Shown: positions 31,479-40,272 of the stretch, in pieces
Numbering within the stretch: the stretch's first letter is position 1
How the letters are laid out: each line of letters opens with the position of its first letter
Assembly: GCF_000559025.1 (NCBI RefSeq)
Contig: NZ_JAAN01000014.1
Coordinates: forward strand, 186,001 to 250,000
DNA length: 64,000 nucleotides
Reading direction: 5' to 3'
Origin: Luteimonas huabeiensis HB2
Lineage (GTDB): Bacteria; Pseudomonadota; Gammaproteobacteria; Xanthomonadales; Xanthomonadaceae
The notes under the pieces: model-generated
What the model saw: the letters and a program-made list of their open reading frames with translations, nothing else
Told to the model about the DNA's origin: nothing
Database searches by the model: none
Translations under genes and position numbers: made by a program

Positions 31479-33314
31479 ATGCAACGCTACCTGATCCCGC
31501 TGCTGCTGCTCCTGGGCGCGCTCCTGCCCGCCGCGGCATCCGCCCAGTCCGAGACGGCCTGGTGGCAGGCGGAATGGCAGTACCGCAAGCCGATCACCCT
31601 CGACGCCGGCGGCGCCGGGATCGCTGGCAGCATCGGCCGCGCGCCGGTGCTGGTGCGCCTGCACGCCGGCAACTTCGCCTTCGACGGCGTGAACGCGGAC
31701 GGCAGCGACCTGCGCTTCGTCGGCGCCGACGGACGCACCGTGCTCAACCACCAGATCGAGCGGTTCGACCCCGAACTGGGACTGGCGCTGATCTGGGTGG
31801 ACGTGCCGCAGTTGGGCGCGGCCGCGCAGACGCTGTGGATGTACTACGGCAACGCGACCGCGCCGGCCTCCGGCAACGGCCAGTTGGCCTTCGATCCCGA
31901 CTACGTGCTGGTCTACCACTTCGCCGAGGACGGCGCGCCGCGCGACACCACCGCCTACGGCAACCATACGCGCGATGCCGGCGAGCGCGACGAGGGCGCG
32001 GCGATCGGCCGCGGACTGCGGTTGCAGGGCCAGGGCGTGGCGGTTCCGGCCTCGCCGTCGCTGGCGGCGGCCGCGGGCGGCGCGCTGACCGTCTCGGCCT
32101 GGGTGCGTCCGGAGGCGGCGGGGCCGCAACAGACGGTGTTCGCGCGCCGCGGCGGCGAGGGCGTCTTCGTCCTCGGGCTCGACGCCGGCGCGCCGTTCGT
32201 GCAGGTGGGCGAGTCGCGCGCGGTGGCGCCGCGCACGATCGCCGCGGGCGCCTGGTCGCACCTGGCGGCGGTGGCCGGCGACGGCCAGGTCGTGCTGTAC
32301 GTGGACGGCGCCGAGGCGGCCCGGCTGGAGGCGGCGCTGCCCGCGCTCGACGGCGACGCCTGGATCGGCGCCGACGCGCCGCCCGCGACCGTCGAGGGGG
32401 CCGACGACGACGCGGCGGCGGTCGCCGCCGCCGTGCGCGGCAATCCGTTCGTGGGCGCGATCGACGAACTGCGGGTGTCGAAGGTCGCGCGGCCGGCCGT
32501 GTCGATCCAGGCCGACGTGGCCTCGCAGGGGCCGGAATCGCGGCTGGTGGCGTTCGGCGAGGACGAGCAGTCGGCCGGGGTCAGCCACTTCGGCTTCATC
32601 CTGCAGGCGATGCCGGTGGATGCCTGGGTCGTGGTGGCGGTGCTGGCGCTGATGCTGCTGGCCTCGTGGGCGATCATGATCGCCAAGAGCCGCTACTTCG
32701 GCGCCATCGCCAAGGCCAACGCGGTGTTCGCCCGGCATTACCACGAGGCCGCGGGCGCGCCGCTGGCCACGCTCGGCGAACTGGCCGAGCAGGGCCGCAT
32801 CGACCGCGAGGTGCAGGAGACCTCCACCCTGTGGCGGCTGTACCGCATCGCGCTCGACGAGGTGCGCGGCCGGCAGTCGCGCGATGGCGCCGGCACGCGC
32901 CTGGGCGCGGCCTCGATCGCCGCGATCCGGGCCTCGATGGATGCCGAGGTGGTGCGCGAGTCCGAGCGCATGTCGCGGCGCATGAACTGGCTCTCGACCA
33001 CCATCGAGGGCGCGCCCTACATCGGCCTGCTGGGCACCGTCATCGGCATCATGCTGGTGTTCGCGGTGGCGGCGATGGCCGGCGCGGTGGACATCAACTC
33101 GGTGGCGCCCGGCATGGCCGCCGCGCTGCTGTGCACGGCCGCGGGTCTCGGCGTCGCGATCCCGGCGCTGTTCGGCTACAACTGGCTGGTCGCGCGCTCG
33201 GAGGCGATCGCCGCCGACATGGCGGTGTTCGTGGACGAGTTCACCGCGCGCCTGGCCGAGGAGTACGACGAAGCCCCCGCACCGTTCGCGCCCGCCGCCG
33301 CGGCGCACCTCTAG
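31479..33314 (+). CDS. ExbB/TolQ-type proton channel with DUF2341 and LamG domains
   Basis: 611 residues. Signal peptide (1-~24), DUF2341 domain (about 30-140: WQYRKPITLDAGGAGIAGSI), LamG/concanavalin-type domain (about 150-330), then the MotA/TolQ/ExbB channel (transmembrane stretch near 385-405, further helices at 510-590, and GAPYIGLLGTVIGIMLVF). The extracytoplasmic sugar- or surface-binding domains in front of ExbB are unusual. It is in an operon with exbD and tonB, 34 bp after the TpsB gene. Confidence 0.9.
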   Translation: MQRYLIPLLLLLGALLPAAASAQSETAWWQAEWQYRKPITLDAGGAGIAGSIGRAPVLVRLHAGNFAFDGVNADGSDLRFVGADGRTVLNHQIERFDPELGLALIWVDVPQLGAAAQTLWMYYGNATAPASGNGQLAFDPDYVLVYHFAEDGAPRDTTAYGNHTRDAGERDEGAAIGRGLRLQGQGVAVPASPSLAAAAGGALTVSAWVRPEAAGPQQTVFARRGGEGVFVLGLDAGAPFVQVGESRAVAPRTIAAGAWSHLAAVAGDGQVVLYVDGAEAARLEAALPALDGDAWIGADAPPATVEGADDDAAAVAAAVRGNPFVGAIDELRVSKVARPAVSIQADVASQGPESRLVAFGEDEQSAGVSHFGFILQAMPVDAWVVVAVLALMLLASWAIMIAKSRYFGAIAKANAVFARHYHEAAGAPLATLGELAEQGRIDREVQETSTLWRLYRIALDEVRGRQSRDGAGTRLGAASIAAIRASMDAEVVRESERMSRRMNWLSTTIEGAPYIGLLGTVIGIMLVFAVAAMAGAVDINSVAPGMAAALLCTAAGLGVAIPALFGYNWLVARSEAIAADMAVFVDEFTARLAEEYDEAPAPFAPAAAAHL

Positions 33315-33325
33315 GAGGCGCGGCG

Positions 33326-33736
33326 ATGGCGAGCAGGCGGTTCGGCGCCAAGAAGCGCGACAAGGGCATCAACGTCACCCCGTTCGTGGACGTGCTGCTG
33401 GTGGTGCTGGTGATCTTCATCCTCACCAGCAACGCCACCATCCCCGGCATCGAGGTCGACCTGCCCAAGGCCAGCGCCACGGTCGCGCTGGAGCGGCCGC
33501 AGACCAAGGCGGTCACGGTGGACGCGAGCGGGCAGATCTTCCTCGACGCCTACCCGGTCACCCTGCAGGAGCTGGAAGCGCGGTTGCGCCAGGAGAAGGC
33601 GCTCAACCCCGACTTCCCGGTGATCGTGCGCGGCGATGCGCAGGTGCAGTACGCGCGCGTGGTGGAAGTGCTCGACCTGCTGCGGCGGATCGAGCTGAAC
33701 CAGGTCGGCCTGGTCACGGGCCGGGTGCAGGGCTGA
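33326..33736 (+). CDS. exbD: ExbD-type energy-transduction protein
   Basis: 136 residues: short cytoplasmic N-terminus, one transmembrane helix with the proton-relay aspartate (NVTPFVDVLLVVLVIFI), and a periplasmic ExbD/TolR domain (PDFPVIVRGDAQVQYARVVE). GGAGG lies 9 nt before the ATG. It partners the ExbB-type protein upstream and the TonB-like protein 7 bp downstream. Confidence 0.92.
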   Translation: MASRRFGAKKRDKGINVTPFVDVLLVVLVIFILTSNATIPGIEVDLPKASATVALERPQTKAVTVDASGQIFLDAYPVTLQELEARLRQEKALNPDFPVIVRGDAQVQYARVVEVLDLLRRIELNQVGLVTGRVQG

Positions 33737-33742
33737 GCGCGC

Positions 33743-34462
33743 GTGGACGCCAGGAATCGCCCGCGACGCTCCGATCCGCAGCCCCGGCCGCCGCAGCGAT
33801 GGCCGCGCTGGGCCGCGCCCGCCGCAGGGCTGCTGCTGCTCGCCGCCGCGCTGGGCGCGCTGTTCTGGTGGCTGCTCGTGCGCGACACCGCCAGCACGCG
33901 CCGCCCGGTGCCGGACACGCCGATGCTGATGCTGCCGCCGCCACCGCCCCCGCCGCCGCCCGAGGAGGAGCCGCCGCCGGAGCCCGAGCCGGAGCCGGAG
34001 GACCTGGCGCCCGAGCCGGAGCCGCTGGATGAGGCGCCGCAGCCCAGCGAGGAGGAGGCGCCGACGCCCGACGCCGCCGATCCCGTGACCATGGATGCCG
34101 ACGCCCAGGCCGGCACCGACAGCTTCGGCATCCAGCGCGGCAGCGGCGGCGGCATGAGCGGCAGCGGCGCGGCGGGCGCCGGCAACGCCGCCTACGGCCG
34201 CTACCTCGGCTACGTGCTGCAGCAGGCGATCGCGCGCGACGCGCGGGTGCGCCGGCTGGCCTTCCAGTTGCAGCTCGACGTCTGGCTGACGCCCGAGGGC
34301 GAGATCCGCCGCGTCGAACTGGTGCGCGGCAGCGGCAACCCGGAGGCCGACGAGGCGGTGCTGGAGGCGGTGCGCGGCTTCGGCCGCGTCGAGGAGCGGC
34401 CGCCGCCGTCGCTGCAGTTCCCGGCGCGGGTCCTGGTCCAGGGCCGCAGGCCGGCCGGCTGA
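33743..34462 (+). CDS. tonB: TonB-family protein
   Basis: 239 residues. Cytoplasmic N-terminus, one transmembrane helix (about 27-47), a Pro/Glu-rich spacer (about 60-105) and a C-terminal TonB-like domain (about 150-239: GRYLGYVLQQAIARDARVRR ... EADEAVLEAVRGFGR). It starts at a GTG. It would couple the proton motive force from ExbBD to an outer-membrane partner, here probably the TpsB or porin products or the receptor-like protein. Confidence 0.85.
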   Translation: MDARNRPRRSDPQPRPPQRWPRWAAPAAGLLLLAAALGALFWWLLVRDTASTRRPVPDTPMLMLPPPPPPPPPEEEPPPEPEPEPEDLAPEPEPLDEAPQPSEEEAPTPDAADPVTMDADAQAGTDSFGIQRGSGGGMSGSGAAGAGNAAYGRYLGYVLQQAIARDARVRRLAFQLQLDVWLTPEGEIRRVELVRGSGNPEADEAVLEAVRGFGRVEERPPPSLQFPARVLVQGRRPAG

Positions 34463-34523
34463 TCCATCCGCGGCCGGGCGCAGGCCCGGCCGCTTCGAGA
34501 TTCCCCTACGAGCGAGCGATCCC

Positions 34524-36257
34524 ATGACGACCCATCCTTCCTTCCTCACCCCCGGCCCGCTGCGGCTCGCCGCGCTCGCCGCGGCGCTGGGCGCGACGCT
34601 GCTGTGCGGGCAGGCCCGCGCGCAGCAGCCCGAGGCCGGCGAGAGCACCCTGGTCAAGCTGATCCGCGGCCTGATCGACAGCGGCGCGCTGGCGCCCGAG
34701 GCCGGCCACGCGCTGCTCGAGGAAGCCGCGCGCGAGGCGGCCGCCGGGCGCGCCACCGCCGCCCGACCCGCGCCGGAGCTGCAGCCCGGGGACGTGCGCG
34801 TGCCCTACGTGCCGCAGACGGTACGCGACGAGATCCGCGAGGAGGTCAAGGCCGAGGTGCTGGCGCAGGCGCGCGAGGAGCGCTGGGCCGCGCCCGACGC
34901 GGTGCCGGCCTGGACCCAGCGCCTGCAGGTGCAGGGCGACGTGCGCGTGCGCAACGAATCGCGCTTGTATTCCGAGCGCAACAGCGACATCGAGGTGGAC
35001 TGGACGCGCATCAACGCCGGCGCCGGCTACGACGTCAACCCGAACACCAACCTGCAGTTCCCGCCGCTGCGCAACACCCGCGAGGACCGCGACAACCTGT
35101 GGCGGGTCCGCGCGCGGCTGGGCGTAACCGCGAGCCTCGGCGAGCAGGTGCGCGCCGGCATCCGCCTGGCCTCGGGCAACGACGACGGCCCGGTGTCGGC
35201 GACCCAGGCGCTCGGCGGCGGACTGGAGAAGAAGGACGCCTGGCTCGACCAGGTCTGGCTGGCCTGGAAGCCCGCCGACTGGCTGGAGGTGATCGGCGGC
35301 CGCTTCGACAACCCGTACTGGTCCACCGACATGCTGTTCTCCAACGATCTCGCCTTCGACGGCCTGGCGATCCGCTATGCGCAGGACGTCGGCGCCGACG
35401 GGCTGTCGCTGTTCGCCAACCTCGGCCTGACCCCGCTGGAGTACACCTCCGACAGCTTCCCAGGCACCAGCCAGGACAAGATGAAGAGCAACGACAAGTG
35501 GCTCAACGGCCTGCAGCTCGGGGCGCAGTGGGCGTTCGCCGACGACCATCGCCTGCGCGGCGCGCTGGCCTACTACGACTTCCGCAACATCGCCGGCCGG
35601 CTGTCGGAGCCCTGCGCGCTGTACGCCGGCGCCGACCACTGCAGCACCGATTGGACCCGCCCGGCCTTCATGCAGAAGGGCAACACGCTGATGCTGCTGC
35701 GCGACATCGCGCTCGATCCGCTCGACCCGGCGAACACGCCGATGCCGCAGTACGCAGGGCTGGCCTCGAAGTTCGAGCTGCTCGACGTCAACCTGCGCTG
35801 GGAGCTGCCGGCGTTCGCCGGCCATGCGCTGCGCCTGGAGGCCAACTGGCTGCAGAACCTGGGCTTCGACCGCCGGCGCATGTGGGACCGCGCCAACGGC
35901 GGCATCGTCACCAACGTCGCCACCCCGGACGGCGCCGCGCCCAGCGCCGACGACATCGTCAGCGGCGACGTGGCGTGGATGGCGCAGGCCACCTTCGGCG
36001 CGCTGGCGCTGCGCGAGCGCGGCGACTGGCACGCCTGGCTCGGCTACAAGCGGATCGAGCCCGATGCGCTGCCCGACGGCTACAACGATCCCAACTTCCA
36101 TCTCGGCGGCACCAACGCCAAGGGCTACTACCTGGGCGGCTCGTGGATGTTCGACCGCAACGTCTGGCTGACCGGGCGCTGGATGGCCGCCAAGGAGGCG
36201 ATGGGCGCGCCGCTGTCCATCGACGTGTTCCAGCTCGAGGTCAACGCCGGGTTCTGA
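34524..36257 (+). CDS. Putative outer-membrane porin
   Basis: 577 residues. Signal peptide (about 1-34, ending GQARAQ), a helical N-terminal region (about 40-135) and a beta-barrel-like remainder with aromatic ends (final residues SIDVFQLEVNAGF). It matches the putative porin family (Pfam PF16930 type, from memory). It lies in the same direction as the TonB gene, 61 bp after it, so it may be the energised outer-membrane partner. The substrate is unknown. Confidence 0.75.
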   Translation: MTTHPSFLTPGPLRLAALAAALGATLLCGQARAQQPEAGESTLVKLIRGLIDSGALAPEAGHALLEEAAREAAAGRATAARPAPELQPGDVRVPYVPQTVRDEIREEVKAEVLAQAREERWAAPDAVPAWTQRLQVQGDVRVRNESRLYSERNSDIEVDWTRINAGAGYDVNPNTNLQFPPLRNTREDRDNLWRVRARLGVTASLGEQVRAGIRLASGNDDGPVSATQALGGGLEKKDAWLDQVWLAWKPADWLEVIGGRFDNPYWSTDMLFSNDLAFDGLAIRYAQDVGADGLSLFANLGLTPLEYTSDSFPGTSQDKMKSNDKWLNGLQLGAQWAFADDHRLRGALAYYDFRNIAGRLSEPCALYAGADHCSTDWTRPAFMQKGNTLMLLRDIALDPLDPANTPMPQYAGLASKFELLDVNLRWELPAFAGHALRLEANWLQNLGFDRRRMWDRANGGIVTNVATPDGAAPSADDIVSGDVAWMAQATFGALALRERGDWHAWLGYKRIEPDALPDGYNDPNFHLGGTNAKGYYLGGSWMFDRNVWLTGRWMAAKEAMGAPLSIDVFQLEVNAGF

Positions 36258-36409
36258 GCGTGCGCGGCGCTGGACGCGTCGCGAGGAACGCCGTTGGGTG
36301 AGCGGCGGCGTTGCGGTCGGTCATGGAGGACGGTCGTGCGGACCGGAATCGGGCGCCACGGCGGCACGGAGCGGCGACGTGCGGAGAAAGGCATTGAAGG
36401 GGGACGCGG

Positions 36410-37561
36410 ATGAGCGGTTGTGAGGCAACGGCGCTGGAAACGAATGCCGAAGAGCGGGCGCGTGCGGGGCTGAAGCGGGGCGCCGATACGCTCGACGCGC
36501 GCGGCGAGGCAGACGTGTTGCGTCGTCTCAACGGCGGGATGTTCATGGTGCCCAGGCGGCTGATCGCCGCGAACGCCTGGCTCGGGCACATTCCGTTCGC
36601 AGGCTGGCTGGTCGAAGTGGCGAGGCCGCGAATTCTCGTAGAGCTCGGCGTGCACCGGGGGGCGTCGTACTTCGCGTTTTGCCAGGCGGTACAGGAATCG
36701 GGCGTGCGTGCCTTCTGCTACGGCGTGGACACCTGGCGAGGCGACAAGCATGCCGGCGAGTATGGCGAGGACGTCTACCAGGACGTGGTCGCCTACAACG
36801 CTCGGCACTACGTCGACTTCTCGGCGCTGCTGCGCTGCGATTTCGACGAGGCGCTGGCGCAGTTCGAAGACGGCACCATCGATGTGCTGCACATCGATGG
36901 CCTGCATACCTACGATGCGGTGCGTCACGATTTCCTGGCCTGGAAGCGCAAGTTGTCGCCGCGCGGGGTCGTGCTGTTCCACGACACCGTGTGCCGGCAC
37001 CTGGATTTCGGCGTCTGGCGCTTCTGGCGCGAGATCTCGGCGGAATACCCATCCTTCGAGTTCCGGCATTCCTACGGGCTTGGCGTCTTGCTGGTGGGCG
37101 AGGAGCCGGCGAGCGCGCTCGCGGAGATTGCCGCCTGTACGGAGGAGCGGCGTATCCATTTGGATCGGCTGTTCGCAGCGCTGGGCGCGCGCATCGTGGC
37201 GCTGGCAGAGGTTGCGCAGCGCGAGGCCGAAGCGGCCGCGGCCGCACGGCGGTTCGAAGATGCCGAGGAAGGGCGGCGCCTTGCGCAGGCGCGCTGTGAG
37301 GCGCTGGAGGCGTCGCTCCAGGAACGCACGCGTCGTATCGCCGCGCTGCAAGCGGAGATGGCCGCGGCGGGCGAGGCGGCGTCGGCGGCGTCGGCGGCGG
37401 TGGCGGTGGCGGAGCGTGAGGCCGCGTTGGCGTTGGTCCAGGAACGGGACGCCGCGCTCGCCATGTGCGAACGAGCGCTCGCCGACGTTCACCGCAGCCA
37501 TTCGTGGCGGATCACCGCGCCGCTGCGGGCGGCGTCGCGTTGGCTTCGCGGCCTGACGTAG
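36410..37561 (+). CDS. SAM-dependent methyltransferase with C-terminal coiled coil
   Basis: 383 residues. A class I methyltransferase (family 24 type) with LVELGVHRGASYFAF and IDVLHIDGLHTYDAVRHDF, then GVVLFHDTVCRHL. The last ~150 residues are Ala/Glu-rich coiled coil, ending in the SHSWRITAPLRAASRWL motif common at the end of polysaccharide glycosyltransferases. It separates the transport genes from the sigma-factor operon and could modify the exoprotein or a surface glycan. Slightly lower GC suggests a separate origin. Confidence 0.75.
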   Translation: MSGCEATALETNAEERARAGLKRGADTLDARGEADVLRRLNGGMFMVPRRLIAANAWLGHIPFAGWLVEVARPRILVELGVHRGASYFAFCQAVQESGVRAFCYGVDTWRGDKHAGEYGEDVYQDVVAYNARHYVDFSALLRCDFDEALAQFEDGTIDVLHIDGLHTYDAVRHDFLAWKRKLSPRGVVLFHDTVCRHLDFGVWRFWREISAEYPSFEFRHSYGLGVLLVGEEPASALAEIAACTEERRIHLDRLFAALGARIVALAEVAQREAEAAAAARRFEDAEEGRRLAQARCEALEASLQERTRRIAALQAEMAAAGEAASAASAAVAVAEREAALALVQERDAALAMCERALADVHRSHSWRITAPLRAASRWLRGLT

Positions 37562-37739
37562 CGTCGGCGCGAAGGAGGGTCCGGCGTTCGTGCGGGCGCA
37601 GCAGGGCGTCGGGAGCGCGGCATCGCGACGTTGCCGACGGTCGCTCGTCGGCCCGACGTGCCGCATGCCCGCAGGAGCGCCGTCCCGCCAGCGAGACCAC
37701 CTTAGGCTGGCCATCTCCGGCGGCAGGCGACTGCGGACT

Positions 37740-37757
37740 GCGTCACGCATCTGTCAT
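37740..37757 (+). promoter_or_regulatory. Pho-box-like sequence upstream of the STN/sigma/FecR/TpsA operon
   Basis: GCGTCACGCATCTGTCAT: GCGTCAC and CTGTCAT heptamers, 4-bp spacer, 11-bp period of the GTCA cores. A TATCTT -10-like hexamer follows at 37768-37773, 10 bp beyond the box, which is the usual PhoB promoter layout. About 70 bp upstream of the STN gene. Confidence 0.6.
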
Positions 37758-37823
37758 GACGGCTCCCTATCTTGGCTTGCGCGAAGGCGGGCGGTTCCGC
37801 CCCGGGGACGACCAGGGCGTTGA

Positions 37824-38558
37824 ATGGCCGCGGTCCGTTCTGCTTGGATTCTCTATGGAGTCGTGGCCATGACGGCGTCGGCCGTTCCGTTGGTGCGGGC
37901 GCATGCGACGGACAGCCCCAGGGAGCGGGACGCGCCGGCCTTGGCTGGCGCCGCGGACTGCACCGGTTGCGTCGCCTTCGACATTCCGCCGCAACCGCTG
38001 GCACGCGCGATCGAAGCCTTCGGCGCCGCGACCGGCCAGTCGGTCGTCTACGACAGCGCGCTGGCCTCGGGCCTGGTCTCGCCAAGCGTGCGCGGCCGCA
38101 TGAGACCCGACGAGGCGCTGGCCCGGCTGCTCGATGGCAGCGGCCTGGATGCGCGCCGGGTGAGCGCCGATGCGCTGGTGCTGACGCGAGCGGCCGCGCC
38201 GGCCGCCGCTGCGCTGCCGGCGGGCGAGGGCGAGCGCTACTACGGCCTGGTCCAACGTCAGGTCGCCGCGCGGCTGTGCGCCTGCCCGCGCCTGGCCGAA
38301 GGCCGGCACCGGCTGGCGCTGCAGCTCTGGTTCGACCGCGCCGGGCGGCTGCGGCGCTCGACGCTGCTGGATACGGCCGGCGACCCGGCGTTGGCGGCGG
38401 CGGTGGACACGGCGCTGCGCGGGATCGAGCTGGGCGCGCCGGTGCCCGATGGCATCGCGCAGCCGTTCACCCTGCTGGTGCTGCCGCGCGGCGCCGGCTA
38501 TCACTGGAACTGTCCGGCACCGGATGCGGCCGCGGCGGACGAGGGCGGTGGGGCATGA
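37824..38558 (+). CDS. Barrel-less receptor-like protein: STN domain plus TonB-like domain (VreA-like)
   Basis: 244 residues. Signal peptide (about 1-26), an STN signalling domain (about 52-120: FDIPPQPLARAIEAFGAATG ... LARLLDGSGL) and a TonB C-terminal-like domain (about 138-230), with no beta-barrel. This is the composition of VreA of the P. aeruginosa PUMA3 system. In the periplasm it would bring the FecR-type protein under control of an unknown signal. It overlaps the sigma gene by 4 bp (ATGA). Confidence 0.8.
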   Translation: MAAVRSAWILYGVVAMTASAVPLVRAHATDSPRERDAPALAGAADCTGCVAFDIPPQPLARAIEAFGAATGQSVVYDSALASGLVSPSVRGRMRPDEALARLLDGSGLDARRVSADALVLTRAAAPAAAALPAGEGERYYGLVQRQVAARLCACPRLAEGRHRLALQLWFDRAGRLRRSTLLDTAGDPALAAAVDTALRGIELGAPVPDGIAQPFTLLVLPRGAGYHWNCPAPDAAAADEGGGA

Positions 38559-39052
38559 GCGTCGGCATCGGATTGCAGGAATTCCTGGCCGCGCGCTACG
38601 ACGATCTGCGCCGTCGCCTCGCCCAGCGGCTGGGCTCGGACGACATGGCCGGCGACGCGCTGCAGGAGACCTGGCTGCGGCTGTCGACGCGGCAGATCGC
38701 CGGCACGGTGGCCAGTCCGTGGAGCTACCTGTTCCGGATGGCAATGAACGCCTCGGTGGACCAGCGCCGCGCCGCCGGCCGCCGGCTGACGCTGTACGAG
38801 GTGGACGACCTGCTCGAAGTGCCCGACCCGGCGCCGGGGCCGGCGGAATCGGCGGGCGCGCGCTCCGATCTTGAAACGCTGGCGCAGGCGATCGAGGAAA
38901 TGCCGGAGCGGCGCCGGCGCATTCTGCTGGCGGTGCGGATGGAACGGCTCACGCAGCCGGAAGTGGCCCGCCGCATGGGCATCTCGCTGCGCCTGGTGGA
39001 GCTGGAGCTGCAGAAGGCGCAGGCATACTGCGCGTCCCGCCTGGGGCGCTGA
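38555..39052 (+). CDS. ECF sigma factor, FecI type
   Basis: 165 residues. Region 2 (about 8-75: FLAARYDDLRRRLAQRLGSD ... SPWSYLFRMAMNASVDQRR) and region 4 (about 105-160: MPERRRRILLAVRMERLTQP, EVARRMGISLRLVELELQKA). The ATG overlaps the stop of the STN gene. It is released by the FecR-type protein to transcribe target promoters, probably those of FecR and TpsA. Confidence 0.9.
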   Translation: MSVGIGLQEFLAARYDDLRRRLAQRLGSDDMAGDALQETWLRLSTRQIAGTVASPWSYLFRMAMNASVDQRRAAGRRLTLYEVDDLLEVPDPAPGPAESAGARSDLETLAQAIEEMPERRRRILLAVRMERLTQPEVARRMGISLRLVELELQKAQAYCASRLGR

Positions 39053-39189
39053 GCCCGTGCGGGGAAACGGGTAGGCGGCCCGGCAGCGCCGGGGATGCGG
39101 CGTTGGCGCCGTCGGAACGTCTTGGTAAACAGGGCTTGCGGGCGCCGTCCCCGAACGACGGCGCAGCGGGCGCGCGGACGGGTGGCGGC
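39053..39189 (+). promoter_or_regulatory. Gap with a candidate sigma-dependent promoter
   Basis: Contains GGTAAACAGGGCTTGCGG (39124-39141). A closely similar stretch, GGGGAACAGGGTTGCGCG, occurs at 40212-40230 before the TpsA gene. Shared AACAGGG(C)TTGCG suggests one regulator reads both. Confidence 0.35.
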
Positions 39190-40170
39190 ATGAACGTTTC
39201 CGGATCGAACGAAGAGGCCAAGACGGCGCGGCTGCGCCGCGAGGCCGACGCGTGGGTCCGCCGCCTCGCCTCCGGAGAGGCCACGGAGGACGATGCGCAC
39301 GCCCTGCGCCGCTGGTGCGCGCAGGATCCGGCGCACCGCGCGGCCTTCGACGAGGCCAGGAGGCTGTGGCGCGATCTCGGGCCGGCCACCGAGTTGCTGC
39401 GCGCGCGCCCGGGTGCGACCGCATCCGGGCGGCGGCTGAGCCGGCGGGCGTTCCTCGGCGGCCTGGCCGCGGCCTCGGCCACCGGCGCGATCGCGCTGGC
39501 GCTGCACCCGCCGTTGCGGGCGTGGGCGCCCTGGCCCGACTGGGAGGCCGACTACCGTACGGCCACCGGCGAACAGCGCCGCGTGCGGCTGCCGGGGCGG
39601 GTGGAACTGGCGATGAACACCCAGACCCGCGTCGCGGTGCTGGAGGCCGAGGGCGGCGCTGGCGGCCTGGCGCTGCTCTCGGGCGAGGCGGCCATCGAGG
39701 CCCCGGACGCGCCGCCCGGCCGCTTCCGCGTGCGCGCCGGCGACGGCGACGCGGTGGCCGCGTTGCCGGCGCGCTTCGAGGTGCGCCACCTCGATGGACG
39801 CACCCGGGTCGCCTGCCACGCGGGGCGCGTGGACGTGCGGCGCGGCGAACGCCTGTGCACGCTGCTCGCCGGGCAGCGGGTGGATTACGACGCGGCGGGC
39901 CTGCAGGCGGTGACCGCGATCGATCCGGACCTCGACTCGGCCTGGCGCGACGGCGTGGTCGTGTTCCGCGCCACGCCGCTGCCCGAGGCGGTCGCCGAGA
40001 TCAACCGCTACCGGCCCGGCCGCGTGGTGCTGGTGGGCCGCCGCCTGCAGCGGCAGTCGGTGAGCGGGCGCTTCTCGACCGCGGACATGGATACGGTGGT
40101 GGCGCAGATCCAGCGCGCATTCTCCGCGCGGGTGGCGCGGCTGCCGGGCGACGTGGTGCTGCTGGGCTGA
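39190..40170 (+). CDS. FecR-type anti-sigma/transducer protein
   Basis: 326 residues: N-terminal DUF4880-type cytoplasmic domain (about 15-70: ADAWVRRLASGEATEDDAHA), a twin-arginine-like transmembrane segment (SRRAFLGGLAAASATGAIAL, about 84-105) and a periplasmic FecR domain (about 125-326). It pairs with the ECF sigma factor upstream and the STN protein in a three-gene cell-surface-signalling set. The ATG is inferred from the domain start and a weak ribosome binding site. Confidence 0.9.
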   Translation: MNVSGSNEEAKTARLRREADAWVRRLASGEATEDDAHALRRWCAQDPAHRAAFDEARRLWRDLGPATELLRARPGATASGRRLSRRAFLGGLAAASATGAIALALHPPLRAWAPWPDWEADYRTATGEQRRVRLPGRVELAMNTQTRVAVLEAEGGAGGLALLSGEAAIEAPDAPPGRFRVRAGDGDAVAALPARFEVRHLDGRTRVACHAGRVDVRRGERLCTLLAGQRVDYDAAGLQAVTAIDPDLDSAWRDGVVVFRATPLPEAVAEINRYRPGRVVLVGRRLQRQSVSGRFSTADMDTVVAQIQRAFSARVARLPGDVVLLG

Positions 40171-40211
40171 CCCGCGCCGTTTGCGGGGTGCGCGGGGCGC
40201 AAGCGTCGATA

Positions 40212-40232
40212 GGGGAACAGGGTTGCGCGCCG
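40212..40232 (+). promoter_or_regulatory. Motif shared with the FecR upstream region
   Basis: AACAGGG(C)TTGCG-type element about 45 bp before the TpsA start, matching 39124-39147. Candidate target of the local ECF sigma factor; spacing to a -10 could not be fixed. Confidence 0.35.
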
Positions 40233-40272
40233 CAGCGCCGCCCGCCCCCGGCCCCAGCGAGAGAGCAAGTCG

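Noticed and set aside
29583..33308. Extension of the small secreted protein into a 1,359-codon minus-strand protein
   Set aside because: The frame is open only because it is antisense to GC-rich TpsB/ExbB/ExbD codons; a good signal peptide and GGAG site define the short gene ending at 29229.
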